Assembly: GCA_026785865.1 (NCBI GenBank)
Contig: JAJAZG010000343.1
Coordinates: 1 to 6,915, forward strand
Source: Pseudanabaena sp. CAN_BIN31
Lineage (GTDB): Bacteria; Cyanobacteriota; Cyanobacteriia; Pseudanabaenales; Pseudanabaenaceae
Reading direction: 5' to 3'
Length of the DNA stretch: 6,915 bases
The notes under the pieces are model-generated. The model searched no databases and had not been told where the DNA came from. It saw nothing but the letters and a program-made list of their open reading frames with translations. Every line of letters begins with the position of its first letter. The first letter of the stretch is position 1. Shown here in pieces: positions 1-5,869 of the stretch. The translations under genes and the position numbers were made by a program.

Positions 1-960
1 CGCTATTGGAATGACCTCAGTAAGGATAAACATATTCCTGCTTTAGCGAATGGTCAGGTACTAAATCTCAAGAATGCAGGTTTTACTCAGAAACAAACTC
101 AACCTCCTGCTAGATACAGTGAAGCAAAGCTGGTGCAAACCCTTGAACGTCAGGGTGTGGGTAGACCGAGTACTTTCGCGGCGATCGTCAAAACTCTTAA
201 GGATAGAACTTATGTATTACTAAAGGGGAAAGTGTTGGAGCCTTCGGCTTTGGGGATGTCTACCGATGATGTATTGCATCAGACTTTCCCCGATCTGCTC
301 AGAGCCGATTTTACCGCAGGGATGGAAACGACTTTGGATGAAATCTCGGTGGGTAAATTGGAATGGCAAAGCTATTTGATTGGTTGGCATCAGTCTTATT
401 TTCAGCCGATGCTGGCGCGAGCTTACAGTAATCTCAGTGGTGATTTGCAGCCAAGTAATCGAAAAAATGAGCTTTCGGATGTGGATTGTCCTGCCTGTAA
501 CCATCCTCTCAGTAAGATTCCTTCCAAGAAGGTAAGTGGTGGGCATTTTCTCAAGTGTGAGTATGGCTGTGAGAATCTAGTGATGTTCTGGAGCGATCGC
601 CGTAATCAGTGGGAGATTCCTCAAGCAAAAAGTGAGAATGCAGTGACGTTGGAGTTGACGACTTTTGCTTGTCCTGTTTGTAGTAAACCTCTGGCTAAGA
701 TTCCTTATGCTAAGGATGGTGTGGATAAGGTGATGTTGAAATGTTCAGATGTTAAGGCAAAGGAACGGAAGGATCATGCGGATGTGGTCTTTTTCTGGAC
801 TTCTCAGGAGAAGTGGTGGTCGAAAAAGTTTGGTGATCTCGATCAGGCGGCGAAGCCTGATTCGGGTAAACCTGTTGCTTCGGCTAAGAAAAGTTCGCCA
901 CGTAAGCCTAAGCAGCCTAGTAAAGTTGCTAAGCCTTCTCCTAAAAAATCGTCCCGTTAA
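1..960 (+). CDS. topA: DNA topoisomerase I, C-terminal part (5' end outside window)
   Basis: Type IA topoisomerase that relaxes negative supercoils in the cytoplasm. The frame is open from base 1 (319 codons plus TAA), so the gene starts upstream of the window; the GTG at 133 is internal. The type IA signature PPARYSEAKLVQTLERQGVG, followed by RPSTFAAIVKTLKDRTYV, lies at about window codons 36-72. The catalytic Tyr is upstream and not seen. Next come the end of the core (about codons 85-145) and two zinc-ribbon-like units. The first has all four Cys (CPAC and CEYGC, bases 487-570). The second has CPVC and a third Cys (bases 670-744), but the fourth Cys is absent before VVFFW. The last 40 or so residues are a Lys/Ser/Pro-rich basic tail, probably disordered and DNA-binding. 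The gene ends 12 bp from the convergent toxin gene. Identification is by motif recognition and is very secure. Confidence 0.95.
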   Translation, partial: RYWNDLSKDKHIPALANGQVLNLKNAGFTQKQTQPPARYSEAKLVQTLERQGVGRPSTFAAIVKTLKDRTYVLLKGKVLEPSALGMSTDDVLHQTFPDLLRADFTAGMETTLDEISVGKLEWQSYLIGWHQSYFQPMLARAYSNLSGDLQPSNRKNELSDVDCPACNHPLSKIPSKKVSGGHFLKCEYGCENLVMFWSDRRNQWEIPQAKSENAVTLELTTFACPVCSKPLAKIPYAKDGVDKVMLKCSDVKAKERKDHADVVFFWTSQEKWWSKKFGDLDQAAKPDSGKPVASAKKSSPRKPKQPSKVAKPSPKKSSR

Positions 961-972
961 GTAGTTCAGAAT

Positions 973-1365
973 TTACGGTGTTGGAGCAGGTTGAATATGT
1001 TTTCCTGCATAGAAAACAACTACTTTCAACTGAGTTTCATCAGGAATGTAAAATACTCTATCTCCTCCAGTCACTTCATATTCCCATACTCCCTGATACT
1101 TCTTTCCCTTTAATGGAAAAACTCGTCTTGGTTGTCTAGTCATCGGTGCTATGCATAAATCCTTGTAACACCGTCTGGCATTTTCAGGATTTCGCTGGAT
1201 CAATGCTTCCCAGTCTCGATTGACCCGACGATTTTTAGCGACTACTAGCCAAATAGTCTTCGGTATATCAGAGGTTTCGGTTATCTCAGCTAATTCAGGA
1301 GCCGTCAGTTTTACCTCTGGTGGCTCGATATTTTCAATCATCTCTGCGATCGCGTTTTCTGACAT
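973..1365 (-). CDS. RelE/ParE-superfamily toxin of a type II toxin-antitoxin pair
   Basis: 130 residues. Residues 37-126 match the RelE/ParE toxin fold: helices around VNRDWEALIQRNPENARRCY, then the strand set RRVFPLKGKKYQGVWEYEV, GDRVFYIPD and KVVVFYAGKH. Arg/Lys residues at 80-81, 86, 88-89 and 103, plus Tyr106 and His123, sit where RelE-type ribosome-dependent RNases carry functional side chains; this is my alignment by eye. Residues 1-35 are an acidic extension not usual in RelE (typically about 85-100 aa), and no later Met gives a normal-length start, so the start at 1365 is kept. It lies 1 bp after the antitoxin stop, so the two are co-transcribed and probably coupled. The likely role is growth arrest by mRNA cleavage when the antitoxin is degraded. 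The exact subfamily is uncertain. Confidence 0.75.
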   Translation of the reverse strand: MSENAIAEMIENIEPPEVKLTAPELAEITETSDIPKTIWLVVAKNRRVNRDWEALIQRNPENARRCYKDLCIAPMTRQPRRVFPLKGKKYQGVWEYEVTGGDRVFYIPDETQLKVVVFYAGKHIQPAPTP

Positions 1366-1366
1366 A

Positions 1367-1810
1367 TCAAGATTTTTGGGTTTGACTAAAAGCAGCTTCT
1401 AATTCTGGATTGGATATTGCTAAGGCGCTTTCATACCATTCATGGATAATTGCTTCTAGCTCATTCCAAGCTTGTTCTTGGCGATCGCTTACACGATAGG
1501 CTGACATCACCTCGTTGATAAATTCATTCAGTTCGTCTGTATCAAATACTGCAAGCCAACCGTAGGGATGTTCATTACCAATTGTTTGCTTTAATAACAA
1601 ACGGAAGGCTGTATTGAGAAGTTCGACAATTTCTCTGCTATGTTGGGCAGTTTTCACAAATAAAGCTACGTCTTCGCGCCGTAGTAGTGCAAAAGATTGG
1701 TCATTGCGGGTAATCGTGATTGGATGTTCTAATGCTTTGTCTAAAATCCTGCCTGGTTGACGATTCAATTCTGTGGCTGTCACTAATTCATCGGAGTAAA
1801 TGGAATTCAT
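1367..1810 (-). CDS. Phd/YefM-family antitoxin with a C-terminal extension
   Basis: 147 residues. Residues 8-52 (VTATELNRQPGRILDKALEH, then PITITRNDQSFALLRREDVA) are the classic Phd/YefM DNA-binding N-terminus, which dimerises and represses its own promoter. Known Phd/YefM antitoxins are mostly 70-90 aa; this one adds about 60 residues (80-140: PYGWLAVFDTDELNEFINEV and a helical stretch with AWNELEAIIHEWYESALAI). That extension presumably wraps the toxin encoded 1 bp downstream. It is the first gene of a two-gene minus-strand operon and is transcribed away from the caspase operon across a 143-bp divergent spacer. The spacer carries inverted repeats that are good candidate operators. The family call for the N-terminus is secure; the extension's role is inferred. 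Confidence 0.8.
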   Translation of the reverse strand: MNSIYSDELVTATELNRQPGRILDKALEHPITITRNDQSFALLRREDVALFVKTAQHSREIVELLNTAFRLLLKQTIGNEHPYGWLAVFDTDELNEFINEVMSAYRVSDRQEQAWNELEAIIHEWYESALAISNPELEAAFSQTQKS

Positions 1811-1886
1811 TGCTTCTAGATCCAGTGTTTGAGCAGTTGTGTTTAAGATCGAGGGGAAATAGTGTTAATTGTTAAAGAGTTTAGTT

Positions 1887-1902
1887 ATAGTATACGTACT
1901 AT
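1887..1902. promoter_or_regulatory. Inverted repeat ATAGTA-TACG-TACTAT, candidate antitoxin operator
   Basis: Perfect 6-bp arms separated by 4 bp, in the divergent spacer. The size and symmetry are like operators bound by dimeric Phd/YefM antitoxins, and the repeat overlaps a minus-strand TATACT. It lies 77 bp upstream of the antitoxin start and 51 bp upstream of the caspase start. Regulatory function is inferred only from position and symmetry. Confidence 0.45.
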
Positions 1903-1908
1903 TTTACG

Positions 1909-1933
1909 TAGTTTTAGTTTACAATGAAAACTA
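1909..1933. repeat. Inverted repeat TAGTTTT / AAAACTA ahead of the caspase gene
   Basis: Seven-bp perfect arms at 1909-1915 and 1927-1933 with an 11-bp loop that contains the candidate -10 hexamer TACAAT (1920-1925). The right arm ends 4 bp before the Shine-Dalgarno-like GAGGGA. It could be an operator overlapping the promoter. The arms are AT-rich, so an RNA hairpin would be weak and chance is possible. Confidence 0.3.
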
Positions 1934-1937
1934 TGTT

Positions 1938-1943
1938 GAGGGA
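1938..1943 (+). promoter_or_regulatory. Ribosome binding site GAGGGA for the caspase-like gene
   Basis: Purine-rich GAGGGA ends 10 bp before the ATG at 1954. An in-frame upstream ATG at 1924 runs into TAA at 1945, so 1954 is the start. This is the clearest Shine-Dalgarno match among the three genes of the operon. Confidence 0.55.
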
Positions 1944-1953
1944 TTAAAGCAAA

Positions 1954-3012
1954 ATGAGCGCTTTGTTTAGTCATGGCTATGCTTTGTTGATTGGTGTGGG
2001 TGATTCGCAATATCCAAAGTTGTCTTTGCCTGTAACGGTGAAGGATACACAGGCGATTTATGCAGCGCTAACCGATCGCAATTTATGCGCTTATCCTCAA
2101 GAAAATATTCGGGTTCTCAATAATGCTGAAGCTAGTCGCGATGGAATTTTACAGGGTTTGCGTTGGCTGAGGGAAAAAGCAGATAACGATCGCGAGGCGA
2201 CGGTGTTTGTTTACTATTCGGGGCATGGGTGGGTAGATAAGACTGACGGTCGGTATTATTTGCTTCAGCATGATGTGAAGGCGGCGAAGTTGGCTGCTTC
2301 GGCTTTGTCGGCAGAAGTATTTACGGAGGCGTTGCGGGAGATTAGAGCCGAGCGTTTGTTGGTTGTGATTGATAGTTGTCATGCGGCGGGAATGGCGACT
2401 TCTAAAGATGCGGATGATGAATTGATGGATGAGTTTGACGGATTTGATAGCGTGGCTTTTTCTAAGGGGCTGATCGAGAGTTTGAAGCAGGGTAAGGGTC
2501 GGGTGGTGTTTACTTCTTCGGAGGGGCATCAAAAATCGTGGATTGATCAGGAGCGATCGCTAAGTGTCTATACGTTGCACTTTTTAGAGGCGTTGCAAGG
2601 TGCGGGAAATCAAGTTGGGGATAAGGAGGTGCGTGTTTCTAATTTGATGAATTATTTGGCTAAGGCTGTGCCTGAGATGGTTCGCAAGATTTATAACATG
2701 GAGCAAACGCCGCATTTTGATTTTGATACGGGTGATTTTGCGATCGCGATGCTTTGTGGTGGTAAGGGTTTATCTGACAAGGGTTTAGATAGGGTGAGGT
2801 CTGAGACAAGTCAGAAGGTTAATAAGATTGCTGATAAAATTGAGCAGCATGGCAAATTTATTACGAATATCAATGAGGCAAATGGGTTACATATTGGAGA
2901 TAATTTTTATAGTGGCGATCGCACTTCACATAAAAGTGTGGTGCAGAAGGGATTGGAAAATGTCCAAGTTGGCGGCGATTTTACGGTAAACATCACTCAG
3001 AATGGAACGTAA
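1954..3012 (+). CDS. Caspase-like cysteine protease (peptidase C14, metacaspase/orthocaspase type) with an adaptor-like tail
   Basis: 352 residues, cytosolic, with no signal peptide or membrane segment. The caspase fold spans about residues 7-268. The opening strand YALLIGVGDSQYPKLSLPV is typical. The catalytic dyad is visible as His91 in FVYYSGHG and Cys142 in VVIDSCHAAG, and a p10-like segment (VVFTSSEGHQKSW, then YTLHFLEAL) follows. Family members cleave after basic residues and act as suicide or regulatory proteases. Residues 275-300 look like an amphipathic helix. The tail 301-352 carries the motif KFITNINEANGLHIGDNFY and a second Gly-rich beta-like stretch, NVQVGGDFTVNIT (336-348). The first motif recurs in the next protein. 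It is the first gene of a three-gene plus-strand operon, with a 59-bp gap to the TIR gene. Three HIP1 sites lie inside it. The protease identity is secure; the role in immunity or cell death is inferred from its neighbours. Confidence 0.9.
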   Translation: MSALFSHGYALLIGVGDSQYPKLSLPVTVKDTQAIYAALTDRNLCAYPQENIRVLNNAEASRDGILQGLRWLREKADNDREATVFVYYSGHGWVDKTDGRYYLLQHDVKAAKLAASALSAEVFTEALREIRAERLLVVIDSCHAAGMATSKDADDELMDEFDGFDSVAFSKGLIESLKQGKGRVVFTSSEGHQKSWIDQERSLSVYTLHFLEALQGAGNQVGDKEVRVSNLMNYLAKAVPEMVRKIYNMEQTPHFDFDTGDFAIAMLCGGKGLSDKGLDRVRSETSQKVNKIADKIEQHGKFITNINEANGLHIGDNFYSGDRTSHKSVVQKGLENVQVGGDFTVNITQNGT

Positions 3013-3071
3013 TGATAGTCAATATTCAGTTAAAAAGCGATCCGTAAACTTTAGCTCTTGTGTAGACTTCG

Positions 3072-3809
3072 ATGGATGATGAATTAGCAGCTATTTTTGA
3101 TCGCATTGCCCATGGTCAGTGTGCGGATGCTGATATGGCAGCTTTACGGCAATTTTTAGAATCAGGTGATCGCAGAGTTAAAGCACAGTTTGCTAAATTT
3201 AATGTCAACATTGGTAATGGGAAAGGCATACATATAGGCGATAAAATATACCTAGAATTAAATGACGAAATAATTCGAGTGATCGCCGATAAAATTTCTA
3301 GTGACAATTTGGATCATGGAAAGTCTGATAAATTAATATCTCAGTCAAAGTCAATGAATCTACCTAAAAATAAATCTGTGTATATTTACTTCTCTAGTTG
3401 CCGCCATGACGAAAAAATACTAAAAGAACTTGAAAAAAGGCTTCTTGTTTTAGAGGAAGATGGCATTATTACAATATTGCATAGTGGGAGAATTGGTCTA
3501 GGCAAAAATACTATCGATGAACGTAACGAGCAATTACGCAAAGCAAATGTAATTTTATTACTTGTTAGTACTGATTATATTAATTCTTCAGAGCATCGCA
3601 ATGTGGAAGTCAAGCAAATAATGGAAAAGTACAATTCAGGCAAAGCAAAAGTTATCCCTATTATTACTAAAAAATGTCATTGGGAAAGGGAAGTATATAA
3701 AGATCTAAATCCTTTGCCCCGAGATCGTAAGCCTATCGCTAGTAGCATTAAAAAAGATGATATTTTTTCTGCAATAATTGATGAGATTATAAATGAGATA
3801 GGAAACTAA
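3072..3809 (+). CDS. TIR-domain protein with an N-terminal effector-associated-like domain
   Basis: 245 residues. Residues 1-33 form a small helical unit (MDDELAAIFDRIAHGQ, DADMAALRQFLESGD), followed by the beta-like motif KFNVNIGNGKGIHIGDKIY (42-60). Together they resemble the short effector-associated domains that recruit effectors in cyanobacterial conflict systems. After a linker, residues 101-240 are a TIR domain: SVYIYFSSCRHDEKILKELE, the RIGLGKNTIDE loop, NVILLLVSTDYINSSE, a candidate catalytic Glu179 in NVEVKQIMEK, then AKVIPIITKKCHWE and LNPLPRDRKPIASS. TIR domains with this Glu commonly hydrolyse or cyclise NAD+, either to kill or to signal. The gene lies between the caspase and TIR-TPR genes with gaps of 59 and 48 bp and has no strong Shine-Dalgarno. 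It is more AT-rich than the caspase gene. TIR fold confident; NADase activity inferred; the exact name of the N-terminal domain is uncertain. Confidence 0.82.
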   Translation: MDDELAAIFDRIAHGQCADADMAALRQFLESGDRRVKAQFAKFNVNIGNGKGIHIGDKIYLELNDEIIRVIADKISSDNLDHGKSDKLISQSKSMNLPKNKSVYIYFSSCRHDEKILKELEKRLLVLEEDGIITILHSGRIGLGKNTIDERNEQLRKANVILLLVSTDYINSSEHRNVEVKQIMEKYNSGKAKVIPIITKKCHWEREVYKDLNPLPRDRKPIASSIKKDDIFSAIIDEIINEIGN

Positions 3810-3857
3810 GAAATATTTAGGATTAATCAAATAAACACATTCAAAAAATATAGAGAT

Positions 3858-4979
3858 ATGAAGGCTATCTGTATTTACTCACAGAAAGACAAGAAACATT
3901 TTGATAAGTTATTTGATCATCTTCATGTTTCAAGACACCACCAAAACATGAAAATAATACCTCATGAGCATCCTAATGTTAAAAATTCAAATTTTAACAA
4001 AGATATAAATGATGCAGATATAGTTTTTTTATTAGTTAGTGTTGACTCAATTAATATAAGTAGTTGGAGAAAATATACCAACTTATCTGTAAAGCGTCAA
4101 AAAGAAATTCCCGTAGTTCCTATAAGAATTGATGCTACTCCTTGGATTAAAAAGAGTTTTGAAAAATTAAAATCTCTCCCAGATGGAAAATCTATAAATG
4201 ATCGTAGTTGGAAAAATCAGAGCGAAGCATTTACTAGCATTGCCAAGGATATTTATCAGTTAGGTGAAGTCGTTAATCAATCGATAAATTTACGAGAAAT
4301 ACAGAAACAAGAAAAGCAACGTAGAGATATGCAGGAAAAAGAACTCAAAGATTCTCTGTTTTATAAACAAAATCAGAAGAATATAGAATCAGGAATAATC
4401 ATTAGTGTCATTGGAGTACTAGGTATTTTATTATTTGGTAAGCTTATATCGCCGAATAATACCTGCTCCTCAAAAATAAAGCCTGAAATTTATCTACAAC
4501 AAGGTGAAGAGCAAGAAAAGAGTAGAAATTTCCAGAAAGCAATTGAACAATATACCTGTGCTATTCAGTTTCAATCTAACTATTTTGAAGCCTACGCAAA
4601 TAGAGGTAAAATATATTTTAATCAAGGTGATTATGAAGTTGCGATAAGTGATTTTAGCAAGGTTCTAGACGATGATAGATTAGAAAGAGAATATATAGTT
4701 TTTTTCCTTCATCGTAAAGGTGAAGCCAACAGAAAAATATGGGAAATCAATCAAAATGAACAAAACAAAAAAGATGCTTTAAAAAACTATGATAAAGTAA
4801 TAGAACTCAATAAAGAATATGCGTATGCTTACTTTGGTAGAGGTGAATTGTATAAAAGTTCGGGAGAAAAGACATTGGCTCTTTCAAATTTCCAACGAGC
4901 GCTTTTTTACTTTAAGAGAAATCCTAATGAAAAAAGAAATGTTAAACTAGCAGAAGAAAAAATCAAGGAACTCAAGTAG
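3858..4979 (+). CDS. Membrane-anchored degenerate TIR protein with C-terminal TPR repeats
   Basis: 373 residues. Residues 1-135 form a TIR-like fold: KAICIYSQKDKKHFDKLFDH, ADIVFLLVSVDSINISS, IPVVPIRIDATPW and LKSLPDGKS align with the preceding TIR protein. The position of its Glu falls in KYTNLSVKRQ, with no Glu, and the BB-loop region is reduced, so it is probably catalytically dead. Residues 145-175 are highly charged and coiled-coil-like. Residues 178-197 (GIIISVIGVLGILLFGKLIS) are one transmembrane helix, with many Lys/Arg before it, so the TIR should be cytosolic. Residues 207-354 hold about four TPR units; the best is YFEAYANRGKIYFNQGDYEV. By the positive-inside rule the TPRs face the periplasm or lumen. 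Last gene of the operon, very AT-rich, no HIP1 sites. A sensor or scaffold role is inferred. Confidence 0.75.
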   Translation: MKAICIYSQKDKKHFDKLFDHLHVSRHHQNMKIIPHEHPNVKNSNFNKDINDADIVFLLVSVDSINISSWRKYTNLSVKRQKEIPVVPIRIDATPWIKKSFEKLKSLPDGKSINDRSWKNQSEAFTSIAKDIYQLGEVVNQSINLREIQKQEKQRRDMQEKELKDSLFYKQNQKNIESGIIISVIGVLGILLFGKLISPNNTCSSKIKPEIYLQQGEEQEKSRNFQKAIEQYTCAIQFQSNYFEAYANRGKIYFNQGDYEVAISDFSKVLDDDRLEREYIVFFLHRKGEANRKIWEINQNEQNKKDALKNYDKVIELNKEYAYAYFGRGELYKSSGEKTLALSNFQRALFYFKRNPNEKRNVKLAEEKIKELK

Positions 4980-5075
4980 AATTTATAGCTATCCGCGTCC
5001 ACTCAAGCTGCCTTTACAATTTTATATTTTATCGAAAAAAATCTGTGAATGTATTGACCTGCGATTTATAAATTA
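4980..5075. other. Intergenic spacer between convergent genes, no clear terminator
   Basis: The spacer separates the end of the TIR-TPR gene from the end of the minus-strand HigA-type gene. I see no GC-rich hairpin followed by a T-run on either strand, only an 8-bp palindrome, ATAGCTAT (4985-4992), and AT-rich sequence. Confidence 0.4.
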
Positions 5076-5393
5076 CTATTCTTGATAATCGCTAAGCAAT
5101 ATCGGCTCCTTATTAGGAACCCTCACAATAATCTCAATCGTGCCGCCCAAAGCATTAACAACAGAACGTAATGTATTTAACTCCAAATTTTGTCTGCGTT
5201 CCATTTTAGAAACTGCTGGCTGCTGCACCTCAAGCCGTTCAGCCAACTCCGATTGTGATAAACCTAACTTTTCTCGCAAATGCCTAAGAGTCAATTCCTC
5301 AAGACGAATCTGAGAAGCTCTAGCCTTAATTAATTCCTGACGTTCTCCAGATAAATTACTTAACTCTTCAGATAAAGTTGTGTACTTAGTCAT
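5076..5393 (-). CDS. HigA-type Xre/HTH antitoxin
   Basis: 105 residues. Residues 35-90 form a Cro/C1-type helix-turn-helix: LRHLREKLGLSQSELAERLE, VQQPAVSKMERRQN, LNTLRSVVNALGGTIEI. The recognition-helix region QQPAVSKMERR is typical of HigA antitoxins encoded after a HigB toxin. The N-terminal 34 residues are helical and may contact the toxin. Its ATG overlaps the toxin stop as ATGA (5390-5393), so the two are translationally coupled, in the toxin-first order usual for higBA. It neutralises the toxin and represses the shared promoter. Identification as a HigA-type antitoxin is secure; the orthologous name is not. Confidence 0.87.
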   Translation of the reverse strand: MTKYTTLSEELSNLSGERQELIKARASQIRLEELTLRHLREKLGLSQSELAERLEVQQPAVSKMERRQNLELNTLRSVVNALGGTIEIIVRVPNKEPILLSDYQE

Positions 5394-5746
5394 TGATTCT
5401 CCTCCTCAAGTATTTCTAAATATTTTTGATATCGCTTGTCCGCTATGGGAATATTTTCCTTGTACCAACGCTTGTTCCCAACCTTATTTCCGCCAACCAG
5501 CAAAACAGCCTGTCGCTTAGGATCAAAGGCAAATAAAATCCGCCAAGGCTCTCCTTGATATTGAACGCGAAGCTCCTTCATATTCTTGAAAGTAGAATTT
5601 TCTAGCGTATCAACTCGCGGTCTTCCAAGCTTTGGACCAGATTCAGCCAACACAGCTAGCACAGCAAACGTCTCATCTTGAAACCCTTGCCCTTGTTGAT
5701 AAAACCAGATCCTAAAATCTGGATCGAATACAATACGCCATTCCAT
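5390..5746 (-). CDS. HigB/Gp49-type RelE-superfamily toxin
   Basis: 118 residues if started at the ATG at 5746, giving MEWRIVFDPDFRIWFYQQ, the normal N-terminus for this family. A longer frame from 5794 would add 16 residues that do not look conserved and would cover the presumed promoter. Family hallmarks are LGRPRVDTLENSTFKNMKEL, then RVQYQGEPWRILFAFDPKRQ, LLVGGNKVGNKRWYKENIPI, and a final helix, ADKRYQKYLEILEE. These match the phage Gp49-like (HigB) toxins, which cleave mRNA on the ribosome. It is the first gene of the pair and overlaps the antitoxin by 4 bp. An inverted repeat sits just upstream at 5754-5766. Function is inferred by family. Confidence 0.87.
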   Translation of the reverse strand: MEWRIVFDPDFRIWFYQQGQGFQDETFAVLAVLAESGPKLGRPRVDTLENSTFKNMKELRVQYQGEPWRILFAFDPKRQAVLLVGGNKVGNKRWYKENIPIADKRYQKYLEILEEENQ

Positions 5747-5753
5747 AAATACA

Positions 5754-5766
5754 GTATATTCTATAC
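5754..5766. promoter_or_regulatory. Inverted repeat GTATA-TTC-TATAC, candidate operator/promoter of the HigB/HigA pair
   Basis: Perfect 5-bp arms with a 3-bp centre, 8 bp upstream of the toxin ATG at 5746. On the minus strand it reads GTATAGAATATAC and includes TATAC(T), a -10-like hexamer. This is where a HigA-type repressor would be expected to bind. If this is the -10, the leader is almost absent. Function is inferred from location and symmetry. Confidence 0.4.
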
Positions 5767-5831
5767 ATGGAATATTAGCATGATTTCTTTGCAACTTTCC
5801 GAATTATTAGAACCACCCATAACAAGCTTGC

Positions 5832-5837
5832 TACAAT
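5832..5837 (+). promoter_or_regulatory. Candidate -10 hexamer TACAAT for the 118-aa ORF
   Basis: TACAAT lies 32 bp before the ATG at 5870, a suitable distance for a -10 box with a short leader. No recognisable -35 is found at 16-18 bp upstream, so this is weak support. Confidence 0.25.
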
Positions 5838-5869
5838 AAACGTAATCCACAAGTTTAAGATTATCGCTC

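Larger units (their letters stand above)
1811..1953. promoter_or_regulatory. Divergent control region between antitoxin gene and caspase operon
   Basis: This 143-bp non-coding spacer must hold the promoters for both the minus-strand antitoxin-toxin pair and the plus-strand caspase operon. The right half (about 1864-1935) is very AT-rich and holds two inverted repeats, listed separately. A TANNNT -10-like hexamer, TACAAT (1920-1925), is well placed for the caspase gene but has no convincing -35. A TATACT hexamer on the minus strand (complement of 1889-1894) could serve the antitoxin. Since Phd-type antitoxins repress their own promoters, the caspase operon may be under the same repressor. That is inference. 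Confidence 0.5.

Noticed and set aside
133..135. GTG as a start codon for the first plus-strand gene
   Set aside because: The frame is open back to base 1 and the residues before it (PPARYSEAKL) belong to a conserved type IA topoisomerase motif, so the true start is outside the window.
5061..5092. Inverted repeat GCGATT / AATCGC as a terminator
   Set aside because: The loop is 20 nt, the stem is only 6 bp, there is no T-run, and the right arm lies inside the end of the HigA-type gene.
5747..5794. Upstream ATG (5794) as start of the HigB-type toxin
   Set aside because: The 16 extra residues do not look like the family, and the extension would cover the inverted repeat and promoter-like region. 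MEWRIVF at 5746 is the typical N-terminus.
5780..5839. Tiny plus-strand ORF of 19 codons (MISLQLSELLEPPITSLLQ)
   Set aside because: It lies in a divergent promoter spacer, has no ribosome binding site and resembles nothing I know; chance is likely.
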